DNA from: Lentisphaeria bacterium UBA1829
Lineage (GTDB): Bacteria; Verrucomicrobiota; Lentisphaeria; Victivallales; UBA1829
DNA length: 13,617 nucleotides
Assembly: GCA_002338895.1 (NCBI GenBank)
Contig: DDJH01000083.1
Location: forward strand, 1-13,617
Direction: 5' to 3'
A model generated the notes under the pieces. That model worked only from the letters and a program-made list of their open reading frames with translations. It had not been told where the DNA came from and did no database searches. The translations under genes and the position numbers were made by a program. Below, in pieces: positions 5,735-13,434 of this stretch. Every line of letters begins with the position of its first letter. Position 1 is the first letter of the stretch.

Positions 5735-7508
5735 ATCCGATTTTCCGGAGCACCGCCATTCCCGCGTTTGGAAGCGGAAAACGTCGGAAGCCGGCCGGCA
5801 GATCCAGCGTCCCGCAGGGTCTCCCCTCCGGTGAATAGAGTTCCGCCCGGCACGGAGCCGACAGAAGCACATCCAGCCTGTCCGCTCCGGTCGCGTTGAT
5901 CAGATACTGCGTTTTCTCCATCGCCGTTTCCGTAAGGATTTGCGCGTTGTAGACGACCGTGATCCGTTCTTGTTCCGATTCCGCGGCGCACCAGGGGATG
6001 TTCTCCTCCATCGGTCCCGGCAGAAAATCGCTCCGATAGAGCGTTTCCGCGTGGCGGCCCATGAAATGCAGATAGAAATTCAGCATCTCCCGGTGCGACT
6101 GCGGAAGATCCGCAAGACGTACCGAAATCTGCGGGACGGCGAAAAACGCATTCAGAAGCTGCATGGCCGCATTTTCCACGGAGTCTGCCGCGTTCCAGGC
6201 CAGCATGTCCGAATGCACGGCGGAATTGCCGGAGGTCAGACGCAGGAGTACATAGCGGTTCCGGTTGCTGAGAACGTCGTTCGGGCAGTCTCCGGCGCGC
6301 ATCAGATTGCCGAACTGACGCATGACCGGACCGATGTAGGTCTGCCGGAACTCCAGCATCACGTCCGGACGGATCGCCGTGAGGCGTTCCCGGATCCCGT
6401 GCAGGAGTTTTTCGAGCGCGTCCGACACGGAATCGGTATCGCGTCCGGGGGCCTCCTCCAGCGCGGTGAGATCTCCGCTTCCGTTCATGCCGCCCTGTTC
6501 GCTGAAATCGTTTTTCCGTTTCCGGAACTGTTCCAGATAGTCCAGTTTGAATCCGTCGACTCCCCACTCCTTCATCGCGTGTTCCAGAAGGGAGATCAGG
6601 TGTTCCCGGACGTCCGGATAGCGCGGATCCAATATGTAAACGGTCCGGTCGGGACGGCAGCGCAGGAACTTCCCGCGCATCTTCTCAAAAAGCGGATTCT
6701 CTTTTCCCACAAACGGAATGGCGAACCAGATCAGGTATTTCATGCCGAGCTCGTGGATCCGCCGGACATGGGCGGCCATGTCCGGGAATTTCTCCCTGCA
6801 GAGCGGCCAGGAGCCGCAGTCGTGGAGCCAGTCCCGGCCGTTGGGAGTCTGCCATCCGTCGTCCTGGATGAGGGTCTGCATTCCGAGCGATCGGGCGATG
6901 CGGCACTCCTTTTCCAGAATTTCGTCGGTCACCTCCTGGAAGTAGGCATACCAGCTGGAATAGAACGGCTGGAAGGCGGACGCCGGTGTGAACATCGGCG
7001 GAAAGGCTTTCTCATAACCGGAGACGGTCTCCCGGACGATCCGCTGCCAGGGGAGGGCGCGGAAATCCAGATGGATTGTCACATCAAAGGAATCTCCGCG
7101 CCGGTCGTCGCCGGGACAGAACAGCGCGATCTCCATGTTCAGCGAGCTTCGGTACCCGCTGGGACGGAAGCAGAGAATTCGATTCTCGCATTTCGGATCG
7201 GAAAGGGAGAGCGTCAGGCGGTTGCATCCTCCCGCTCCGTACAGTGACACAACCGGAAGATACAGCACGCAGCCGGATTCCAGCGACGAGCGCAGCAGCG
7301 ACGGAATCCGGTTCGTCTCCGGCGTCCAGCGATAGAGAATCCCCGTGTGCGGAATGGAAAAACTCACCGTGCATTCCGGCAGGAGTCCTTCCCCCCTGCG
7401 CTCCCCGCGAATGTGCAGATGGAGTTTCTCCGCTTCCCTTTCCTCCGGTGTGCAGGTGACCGTCCAGTCTGTTTCCCTGCATGCGATCTTCAAATCTTCC
7501 AGCTTCAT
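5733..7508 (-). CDS. Alpha-galactosidase-like glycoside hydrolase, GH36 / COG3345 type
   Basis: The product is 591 residues, within the usual GH36 range. It should hydrolyse terminal alpha-linked galactose. There is an N-terminal beta-rich domain (about 1-165) and then a TIM-barrel: YSSWYAYFQEVTDE (about 183-196), LIQDDGWQ (213-220), GMKYLIWFAIP (255-265) and GVDGFKLDY (316-324), where Asp323 is the expected nucleophile. FRQTYIGP and RAGDCPND (404-411) follow, with Asp407 as the likely acid/base. A C-terminal beta domain (about 510-591) closes it. No signal peptide is seen, so it is probably cytoplasmic and acts on imported oligosaccharides. ATG 7508 is chosen because conserved-looking protein begins there and AGGA lies 10 nt upstream; the frame open back to 7652 overlaps the upstream gene. 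Substrate specificity within GH36 cannot be fixed from the sequence. Confidence 0.85.
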   Translation of the reverse strand: MKLEDLKIACRETDWTVTCTPEEREAEKLHLHIRGERRGEGLLPECTVSFSIPHTGILYRWTPETNRIPSLLRSSLESGCVLYLPVVSLYGAGGCNRLTLSLSDPKCENRILCFRPSGYRSSLNMEIALFCPGDDRRGDSFDVTIHLDFRALPWQRIVRETVSGYEKAFPPMFTPASAFQPFYSSWYAYFQEVTDEILEKECRIARSLGMQTLIQDDGWQTPNGRDWLHDCGSWPLCREKFPDMAAHVRRIHELGMKYLIWFAIPFVGKENPLFEKMRGKFLRCRPDRTVYILDPRYPDVREHLISLLEHAMKEWGVDGFKLDYLEQFRKRKNDFSEQGGMNGSGDLTALEEAPGRDTDSVSDALEKLLHGIRERLTAIRPDVMLEFRQTYIGPVMRQFGNLMRAGDCPNDVLSNRNRYVLLRLTSGNSAVHSDMLAWNAADSVENAAMQLLNAFFAVPQISVRLADLPQSHREMLNFYLHFMGRHAETLYRSDFLPGPMEENIPWCAAESEQERITVVYNAQILTETAMEKTQYLINATGADRLDVLLSAPCRAELYSPEGRPCGTLDLPAGFRRFPLPNAGMAVLRKIG

Positions 7509-7548
7509 GACAGCTTGATCCTTTTCTTTCTTCCTCTTGATAAAACTC

Positions 7549-8121
7549 TTACAGCGGGTCCATCCGGACCGACTGGATCGTATAGACTCCGGGTTTCGTA
7601 ATCGAAATCCGGGCGGAAATTTCCTTGAGCGTATCCGGAAGCGCCGCGTCAAAGGTGCAGCTCCGGAGGCCTTTTTTCAGCGTGATGGTTTTCGCCCGGT
7701 AGAAATGCGAGCGGGTGCGGCCCTCGAAATAAAGGGTCAGACTGCCGTTCTCCGGACCGGAGACAAGAAGCGTGATCCGGTTGTTCGGAAGCGTGGATTT
7801 TGTCACATTCTCCGCCAGCTTGAGCTTGTCCAGGTCGAACAGCGCGCGGAGATTGAGATTCGGATTGGAGGCAACGCTCTTGAAATACTCCGTCGTATCC
7901 AGCGTCAGGCCGTCCGCACCCCGCGAGAGTTTCAGAAGCCCGAGATCCCCCGGCTGGCCGAACACATAAATTTCCGCCAGACGTTTCCCCTCTTTGATCA
8001 CCGTGCATTTCCTCTGGTTGTTTCCGAACTTCAGAGTCTGTTCCGGACGGGCGCAAAAGTTGTACTCTTCGGCGAACAGCGCCGCCGCGGCAAAGAGCAG
8101 AGCGATGATTTTTACAGTCAT
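7549..8121 (-). CDS. Small secreted protein of unknown function
   Basis: The product is 190 residues. A clear signal peptide (MTVKIIALLFAAAALFA, likely cleaved near residue 17 or 18) leads into a beta-rich mature chain of about 172 residues. I do not recognise a family. Alternating strands such as GSLTLYFEGRTRSHFYRAKTITLKKG and a closing RISITKPGVYTIQSVRM look like a jelly-roll, as in galactose-binding or CBM-type folds, but this is only an impression. Start 8121 has AAGGAAGG about 6 nt upstream. It sits 87 nt after the giant secreted protein and 40 nt before the alpha-galactosidase, so it is probably an extracellular or periplasmic partner in glycan binding. Confidence 0.75.
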   Translation of the reverse strand: MTVKIIALLFAAAALFAEEYNFCARPEQTLKFGNNQRKCTVIKEGKRLAEIYVFGQPGDLGLLKLSRGADGLTLDTTEYFKSVASNPNLNLRALFDLDKLKLAENVTKSTLPNNRITLLVSGPENGSLTLYFEGRTRSHFYRAKTITLKKGLRSCTFDAALPDTLKEISARISITKPGVYTIQSVRMDPL

Positions 8122-8174
8122 TTTTTTCCTTCCTTTCTTGTTTCTCTTTTATCGTTTTTTTATTATGAAGCGGA

Positions 8175-8193
8175 CCGGAAGAGTGGCTTCCGG
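8175..8193 (-). other. Intercistronic hairpin in the glycan operon
   Basis: CCGGAAG and CTTCCGG form a perfect 7-bp stem around a 5-nt loop. It sits 15 nt after the stop of the giant secreted protein gene and 53 nt before the next start. There is no T tract after it on the minus strand, so it looks more like an mRNA stability or processing element than a terminator. Confidence 0.5.
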
Positions 8194-8208
8194 GAGGTCT
8201 GTGAAAAG

Positions 8209-11200
8209 TTATTGTCCGAGATAGCAGTCCATCCAGTTGGCGGGGGTGTTGTAGCTCGTGCCGCCGAGGTCGAGTTTAATCATGTAATCGCCGTCCGGGT
8301 CGCGCATCCGCTGGTTCACAAGAAGGCTGAAGCCGATGACGTGGCCGGGACGGAGATCGGCGTGCGGAAGAACGCTCTTCGGAAGCGTGACGTCGTAAAC
8401 GGTTTTCCCGTTCCGGTGAATCACGGAGCCCCGGGCGGGAATGACGGCGCGGCGGGGATACTCCTGGAAGAGTTCCGGTTTGCCGTTCAGAAGACCGAAC
8501 TGGAACACGGCGTCGTTGTCGTCATAGCCCGCGCCGGTGTTGGCGGGGGAGTCGTTTTTCTGGTCGATATAGATCTGAATGGAATCGCCGAGATACAGGG
8601 AGCCCCGTCCGCCCGACGGAAGAAACTGGGGATCTTCCGCTTCCACATAGATGCGCAGTCCGTCGCCGCCGCGGTTGTAGAGAACGGCAAAACGGCATGT
8701 CAGTTTTCTGTCGCCGATGCGTTTCTGATCTTTCCTTCGGATGTCCACGGTGTCGGTGCTGATCGTTCCGGAGAAGCGTTCCGGCGTTTTCCCGGTGTCC
8801 TCCCATGCGTCGAGTGCGGGGAAGTTGCAGACGAGTTCCTCGGTGGAGTTGTTTTCGGTCACAGCCAGTGTGAAGAGGTCCCGGGCTGTCAGCGGGCGGG
8901 AAAGCCCGGTCACCGGCAGTTCGACCCGGGCACTTCCGCCGACTCCCAGACGGAGCTCCTGTCCGGACGCCGGTCCTTTGCAGCCGTTCGGAACTTTGAG
9001 AAGCCGGATGCTTCCCCGGAACGGTGCGGCTCCGTAATTGACCGCATCGATGACAACCGCCGATTTCCTCCGGTCGAAGAAGGAACTCACAGAGACGGGT
9101 TTCTTCATTCGGACGGCCCGTACCGCCGAGGTCAGAAGCCACCGCCTTGCCTCCGAATACCGACCCTGTTTCAGCGCCTTCTCCACATGGGAAACGGCGT
9201 TTTGCAGATCCTGCGCGCCGTGCATGGTTCCGAGAATCCGTTTCAGACGGCGGAGTTCCGACTCATAATAGGCCTTCTCCTCTTCCGGAACGTCCATGCG
9301 GATGACCGTAATTTCCGGTTTGTGCCCGGTCTTTTCATAGTAGATCTCCCCGCCTTCCAGACGGCGCTCCTGCCGTTTCCCGTCCAGTTCGTAGACGATC
9401 GACACCGGACACCCCTCCCGGTTCACCATGTAGAACCCCGGATCGCCGACACGCACGGTCACCGGATCATTCGCCCCCGGAATCCGTTCAAAGTGTCCGC
9501 GCGGAATCCGGCGGAACTGCGTGTAGAATCGCCGGAAGAGCTCATTGTGTCCCTGTTCCGGAATCCCCCACCACCCGTGTTCGAGATCCTGAATGTCCAG
9601 TTCCGCGACCAGATGCGCCAGCGGCTCCAGCACAAACTGCGTATTCGGATACGGCGTTGCGTAATTGTAGAAATCCGCAACCCCCTGAACATTGCTGCCG
9701 ACCGGCGCCCACCAGCGGTATTTCCATTTGAGATCCCGGTTGACCAGCGACGGATAGATTTCCAGGTTGCTGTGCCGGAACACATTGACCGCAGTGATGT
9801 GGTGCCGGTTCCACAGATTCGAAACTTCCGGGGAGAAGAGAAGATACGGCTCGTTGGTCGCACTGCCGGAACCGCCGCGGAAGTAGTCCGGACGGATGCA
9901 GGGAACGACGTTCACGCCGGGAATCCGGCTCAGAAGCGCCAGATTGATTCCGGCCTCTTTCAGCTTCTCCTCGTACTGAAACGCGGGCCATTCGCCCTTG
10001 TCCGCCATGAAGTCGCCGCGGATCCAGTACTGGAGTTGCAGATGAGAGTTTCCGTCTGCGCGCAGCGTCTCCGCCAGCTCCCGGACTGCGTCGGAGACTT
10101 TGCGGCAGCGCCAGGCGATCCATTCGTTTTTCGCGTGGGACAGAAGCCACTGCGCACGTTTCATCGGGGTGTCTCCCGGGACATGGATGCCGGTTTCGCG
10201 GGTGAACAGCGCAACGGTCCACTCGCCGTAGCCGTTGTCCAGAGAGCCGAAGCAGATCGCCGGATGCTCGTTCAGGGAGATTCCCCGGAAATGTTTGTAG
10301 ACTTTGAACTTGTCCCGGTATGCCGCGATGATCCGTTTATAGGCGTTCCTCACTTCCGGACGCAGGAAATTGAAGTCGCAGGTGTGGTTTCGCGCATAAG
10401 GTTTGCCGAGTTTGTCGATCCACAGAAGATCCTGCGGATTTTTCAGATTCCCGAGTTGGGCGAACCAGTCGCCGTTGAAGATCTTGTTGTTGAGGCGGAC
10501 CATGATCTCCATGCCGGCCTGATCGAGCATCTCCGCGCCGAGTTCCGCCCAGCCGGGAACCCGGAAACGGTCGGAAAGAGTCCGGCTGGTGTGGAGGAGA
10601 GTGGCCTCCATCTTCGTCACGTCGCCGTTGTAGGACATCACCTTGATGAACCACTGATTCATGCCGGTATAGCGCATGTAGTCCACGATCCGCTGCCACT
10701 TGATCCGCCAGAATTCCAGATCCGCGCTCCGGTAGTTGACCGCGCTGCTGTATGCAAGACCCGAATCCATGGTGGGATCCTCGTCCCAGTTGGAGACGGT
10801 CCGGCCGCGCGCAGGCACATCCGCCGCCGGAAGCTCCTCGGAATAGTACAGACGGATCTTCGACGCCGCCGGAGGAAGCGCGTTCTTCATCGGACGGAAC
10901 CCGAGAATCCCCACGGCAAACTCTTTCCCGTCCGGCCAGAACAGAAACGATTTCGTCTGCATTTTTCCGGTCGTCCGGTGATCCACTCCGGTGATGATTC
11001 CCGCGCAGTCCAGAGAGCCGGTGTAGAAGCGTCCGTAGTTCTGCGGATAGACCGCAATCGAGAACTCCCGCCGCCCCGTATCCGGATACTCCACTTCAAT
11101 CCAGTGCGGTTTGCCGGGATGGTTCGTGGAGAGACGGTAGAGAAAGCCGGCTCCGGTCGCGTTGATGTCCGCTTCGCGGAAATTGCCGCTCACATGGCTT

Positions 11201-12267
11201 CCGGTGTCGTTGCCCGCTCCCTCCCGGATCGGACGGGTGCAGTCGATCTCGCGCAGGAGAATCCGTTTGGCCGGAGCGTCGGAGACGGCCGCTTTCTTCG
11301 GGTGCGGATCCAGCGCGATCAGTTCAAACTCCTGCAGAAAGGTCTTCCCCGCAAAGAGACGCAGACGGAAGAGCCCGTTCGAAGCCCGTCGGACCGGAAT
11401 GGTGAACTCCGCAAGTCCTCCGGGAGCGATGCGGACGGTGCGGTTCTCTCCTTCCGCGGAGAAGGTCTCCCGCAGAACGTTCCCCGTCAGATTGCGGACC
11501 CGGAAACGCAGATTCTTCTCCACTCCGGAAAGAACCGTGTAGTCGAGCAGTTCGACGACGCAGGGACGGTTTTCCGCATAAAGTTCCCGGATCCCGGCGG
11601 CGGAGAGCGGACGGTCAAAGGTCTTGAATTCGTCGATCGCTCCTTGGAATCCGCGTTTTCCGGAACGGTCCGTCCCGAGGCAGAAGGTCTCCTGAAGCTC
11701 CAGAACCCGGGTGGGGGCGTTTTTCTGCGAGACCAGATTCCCGTCGAAATAAAGATTCACGCTCTTTCTGTCCCAGGTCAGTGCGACATGGTGCCACTCC
11801 CCGGCGAAAATTTGGCGGATCCACGGATAATAGTCGAATTTTCCCATCGCCACCCATTCCAGAAAGGTTCCTCCGTTCATCCGGAAGAGTCCCGATGCCA
11901 CCAGAGGCCGGACCCGGCTGGAGCTGTGAAGTTTCCCGCTCCAGATACCGTTCTCATCCGCGTCCCGGTCCCGGAAGTTCAGACCGCCCCACGGCGTGCT
12001 GTCCTGACGGATCCAGAGCGAAAGCGTTCCCTGTTCTTTTTTCAGAAGAGAGTCGTTCATGCGGTAGATCAGTCCGCCGTCCTCCGGGATCTGGACAGCC
12101 TTCCCGCGGATTCCGGGCACAAATTTCACGTTCCGGACCTTGATCGGCGCTTCTCCGCCGAGGGAGAAATCCCTCTCGAAACTGCCGTAGCACATCGGTT
12201 CCGGAAGGGCATGAAGAGCGAGACCCGAGAGAAGGAGAAGTCCTGAAAAAAATCTCTTGTATAGCAT
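8209..12267 (-). CDS. Giant secreted multidomain carbohydrate-active protein
   Basis: The product is 1352 residues with a signal peptide (about 1-20, hydrophobic GLLLLSGLALHA). In order: a LamG/concanavalin-type domain (about 25-235; GTLSLWIRQ, WHHVALTWD, GAIDEFKTFDRPLS), a beta-sandwich (236-320), a galactose-binding-like domain (about 335-480), a probable TIM-barrel (about 500-925), a helical stretch (990-1055), another beta domain (1060-1145) and a CBM9-like domain (about 1160-1352; YLGDSIQIYID, VYDVTLPKSVLP). In the barrel, FRGISLNEHPA places Glu667 at a strand end, the best candidate catalytic acid; Glu836 (SNLEIYPS) and Glu881 are others. I cannot name a GH family. Start 12267 has AAAGGA 10 nt upstream and lies 16 nt after the pseudopilin stop. 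Context suggests an exported enzyme or lectin acting on a galactose-containing glycan. Confidence 0.8.
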   Translation of the reverse strand: MLYKRFFSGLLLLSGLALHALPEPMCYGSFERDFSLGGEAPIKVRNVKFVPGIRGKAVQIPEDGGLIYRMNDSLLKKEQGTLSLWIRQDSTPWGGLNFRDRDADENGIWSGKLHSSSRVRPLVASGLFRMNGGTFLEWVAMGKFDYYPWIRQIFAGEWHHVALTWDRKSVNLYFDGNLVSQKNAPTRVLELQETFCLGTDRSGKRGFQGAIDEFKTFDRPLSAAGIRELYAENRPCVVELLDYTVLSGVEKNLRFRVRNLTGNVLRETFSAEGENRTVRIAPGGLAEFTIPVRRASNGLFRLRLFAGKTFLQEFELIALDPHPKKAAVSDAPAKRILLREIDCTRPIREGAGNDTGSHVSGNFREADINATGAGFLYRLSTNHPGKPHWIEVEYPDTGRREFSIAVYPQNYGRFYTGSLDCAGIITGVDHRTTGKMQTKSFLFWPDGKEFAVGILGFRPMKNALPPAASKIRLYYSEELPAADVPARGRTVSNWDEDPTMDSGLAYSSAVNYRSADLEFWRIKWQRIVDYMRYTGMNQWFIKVMSYNGDVTKMEATLLHTSRTLSDRFRVPGWAELGAEMLDQAGMEIMVRLNNKIFNGDWFAQLGNLKNPQDLLWIDKLGKPYARNHTCDFNFLRPEVRNAYKRIIAAYRDKFKVYKHFRGISLNEHPAICFGSLDNGYGEWTVALFTRETGIHVPGDTPMKRAQWLLSHAKNEWIAWRCRKVSDAVRELAETLRADGNSHLQLQYWIRGDFMADKGEWPAFQYEEKLKEAGINLALLSRIPGVNVVPCIRPDYFRGGSGSATNEPYLLFSPEVSNLWNRHHITAVNVFRHSNLEIYPSLVNRDLKWKYRWWAPVGSNVQGVADFYNYATPYPNTQFVLEPLAHLVAELDIQDLEHGWWGIPEQGHNELFRRFYTQFRRIPRGHFERIPGANDPVTVRVGDPGFYMVNREGCPVSIVYELDGKRQERRLEGGEIYYEKTGHKPEITVIRMDVPEEEKAYYESELRRLKRILGTMHGAQDLQNAVSHVEKALKQGRYSEARRWLLTSAVRAVRMKKPVSVSSFFDRRKSAVVIDAVNYGAAPFRGSIRLLKVPNGCKGPASGQELRLGVGGSARVELPVTGLSRPLTARDLFTLAVTENNSTEELVCNFPALDAWEDTGKTPERFSGTISTDTVDIRRKDQKRIGDRKLTCRFAVLYNRGGDGLRIYVEAEDPQFLPSGGRGSLYLGDSIQIYIDQKNDSPANTGAGYDDNDAVFQFGLLNGKPELFQEYPRRAVIPARGSVIHRNGKTVYDVTLPKSVLPHADLRPGHVIGFSLLVNQRMRDPDGDYMIKLDLGGTSYNTPANWMDCYLGQ

Positions 12268-12283
12268 GAGAAGGGGATCCTTT

Positions 12284-12979
12284 CTAGTTTTTCAGATAGA
12301 GTTCATCGTTGCGTGCGGCGATTGCGTTGGTGCGGGTCGTGACCGCGCCGTCGGCCCGGAGACCGATGAATTTGCCGTGGTAATATTTCAGATTCGGTGA
12401 GGTGAGCGTGTTCAGCAGATTCGGACTGAAATCATCGCCCTGCCGGAGATTGGAGCGGAGAACGCCCCGGGAGCAGACATTCAGGATTCCTGCCGGATTC
12501 TGATTCAGAAAACGGGAGATTCGATTGCGGCCCTCGTTGGCCCATCCGCCGTTTTTCGACTGGAACAGAAAGGTCGCCCCGTAAGACTGGTAGGCGATGC
12601 CGTAGCCGCTGTGGGGATAGTCTGAAGTCAGAAGAGAATCTCCTGCGGATTCCGGACAGAAGGCGACCGATTTTTCATACGCTGTCGGCGTCTCTCTCCA
12701 TCCGGCATCCCCGTGATACCCCAGGTAGAGACGGAGAAAATGGAGCCGACTCCCCACATTGCCGCCGTTCGACTGTTCCGCCGGCATCCAGTCGTTCTGA
12801 TCCGCACTGTACGAAACCAGCGCGCCCCCGATCTGGCGGAGATTCGAAACGCAGGAGACCGATTTCGCCGTCGCCCTCGCTTTCTGAAGAGTCGGAAGAA
12901 GAAGCGTCACAAGAATTGCAATCACCGCGATCACAACAAGAAGTTCCACCATCGAAAAATTTTGTTTCCCTGATTTCAT
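12284..12979 (-). CDS. Prepilin-type pseudopilin, H-Xn-DG class
   Basis: The product is 231 residues. The N-terminus [20 protein letters not shown] (8-27) is a type II/IV prepilin methylation helix, with Phe8 at +1 and Glu12 at +5. The -1 residue is Asn7, not Gly. After the helix come [22 protein letters not shown], typical of the large prepilin family expanded in Lentisphaerae and Planctomycetes, and near the C-terminus [11 protein letters not shown] (201-211). The last resembles the H-X9-DG motif of that family but has eight residues between His and Asp. It probably anchors in the inner membrane and may enter a type II secretion pseudopilus or act alone. GGGAGG at 12990-12985, 5 nt upstream, fixes the start. 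It leads the glycan operon, 16 nt before the giant secreted protein, so it may help export or display that protein. Confidence 0.88.
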   Translation of the reverse strand: MKSGKQNFSMVELLVVIAVIAILVTLLLPTLQKARATAKSVSCVSNLRQIGGALVSYSADQNDWMPAEQSNGGNVGSRLHFLRLYLGYHGDAGWRETPTAYEKSVAFCPESAGDSLLTSDYPHSGYGIAYQSYGATFLFQSKNGGWANEGRNRISRFLNQNPAGILNVCSRGVLRSNLRQGDDFSPNLLNTLTSPNLKYYHGKFIGLRADGAVTTRTNAIAARNDELYLKN

Positions 12980-13116
12980 CTTTTCCTCCCATATAAGTTT
13001 TCCGTTTGTTCGACACCGTTCCCAGGCGTTTGGGCTCCGGACCGGTTTCCCGAAAGGAATTTTTCTCGCCCGATTCCCGTTGTTTTGTCCCGAAAAAACC
13101 TCCTTTTATAAATTAA

Positions 13117-13138
13117 ATTGTATAAGTATTGTATAAGT
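13117..13138. repeat. Two perfect tandem 11-bp repeats, probable operator
   Basis: ATTGTATAAGT occurs twice back to back (13117-13127 and 13128-13138). The 11-bp period is about one helical turn, so two protein subunits could bind the same DNA face. The pair lies just downstream of a candidate -10 box for the pseudopilin operon, a usual place for a repressor. Read on the minus strand it contains CTTATACAATAC, which recurs with one change at 13413-13424. Confidence 0.6.
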
Positions 13139-13147
13139 TGTAAGGGT

Positions 13148-13175
13148 ATCATAGCATAGAAAAGAGAAAAAGCAA
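13148..13175 (-). promoter_or_regulatory. Candidate promoter of the pseudopilin-glycosidase operon
   Basis: On the minus strand TTGCTT (13175-13170) and TATGAT (13153-13148) are 16 bp apart. The -10 matches consensus in 5 of 6 bases and the -35 only in 3. Transcription would start near 13141, right before the tandem repeats. TATACAAT within the repeats is another possible -10. Confidence 0.4.
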
Positions 13176-13351
13176 ATCAGAAAGGAAAAATATCTGTTTT
13201 GAACACAAAATTTTAAGGATTCGGAGGGCGGAAGAGGAAGGGGGAACGTCTTCCGGAATGCGGAGTTTTCCGTCGGTTGGGCAGAGGTGGAAAACGAGGG
13301 CTCCGTCCGGAGTCCGCGTGTCTGTTTTTCTGCGCATTCCCGATTTTACGC

Positions 13352-13379
13352 TTGAAAATCTGTGTTTCTGTGGTATTCT
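13352..13379 (+). promoter_or_regulatory. Candidate promoter of the GntR-type regulator gene
   Basis: TTGAAA (13352-13357) and TATTCT (13374-13379) are 16 bp apart, giving a leader of about 50 nt. A perfect TATAAT at 13417-13422 is a rival -10; using it would leave the message nearly leaderless, and no good -35 precedes it. Confidence 0.45.
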
Positions 13380-13412
13380 ATCCTGTCGTTTTTCAAAACA
13401 AGATAGAGAATG

Positions 13413-13424
13413 CTTATATAATAC
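13413..13424 (+). promoter_or_regulatory. Third copy of the repeat core by the regulator start
   Basis: CTTATATAATAC differs from the minus-strand core CTTATACAATAC of the tandem repeats at one base in twelve. It covers the TATAAT and ends 10 nt before the regulator ATG, so it could mediate autoregulation. The motif is AT-rich, so chance is not excluded. Confidence 0.4.
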
Positions 13425-13434
13425 AGAGTGTGAA

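Larger units (their letters stand above)
12980..13434. other. 455-bp divergent intergenic region
   Basis: This AT-rich stretch separates the minus-strand glycan operon from the plus-strand regulator. It holds two promoter candidates facing apart, tandem 11-bp repeats, a near copy of the repeat core by the regulator start, and a possible 160-nt untranslated leader for the pseudopilin gene with only short weak stems. A 62-codon open frame on the minus strand (13149-13337) has no ribosome site and no protein-like pattern. I see no RNA gene. Confidence 0.7.

Noticed and set aside
5722..6567. Upstream extension of the lipoprotein frame
   Set aside because: It overlaps the alpha-galactosidase gene in another frame and looks like shadow sequence; the signal peptide and strong ribosome site begin at 5721.
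5940..7247. 435-codon plus-strand frame opposite the alpha-galactosidase gene
   Set aside because: The minus strand carries the GH36 motifs; this is its shadow.
7509..7652. 48-residue N-terminal extension of the alpha-galactosidase
   Set aside because: It is Arg/Ser-rich shadow of the upstream gene end; start 7508 has better context.
7537..12246. A 1569-codon open frame on the plus strand, antisense to the giant secreted protein gene
   Set aside because: It has no protein-like domain pattern, is full of Arg/His/Pro-rich low-quality sequence, and crosses the boundary of two well-supported minus-strand genes. Codon bias avoiding TTA, CTA and TCA on the coding strand explains it.
13117..13138. 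Tandem repeats considered as a CRISPR or phase-variable tract
   Set aside because: Only two 11-bp units without spacers, and not in a coding frame; an operator fits better.
13149..13337. 62-codon minus-strand frame in the divergent region
   Set aside because: No ribosome site, it overlaps the candidate operon promoter, and it shows no protein-like pattern.
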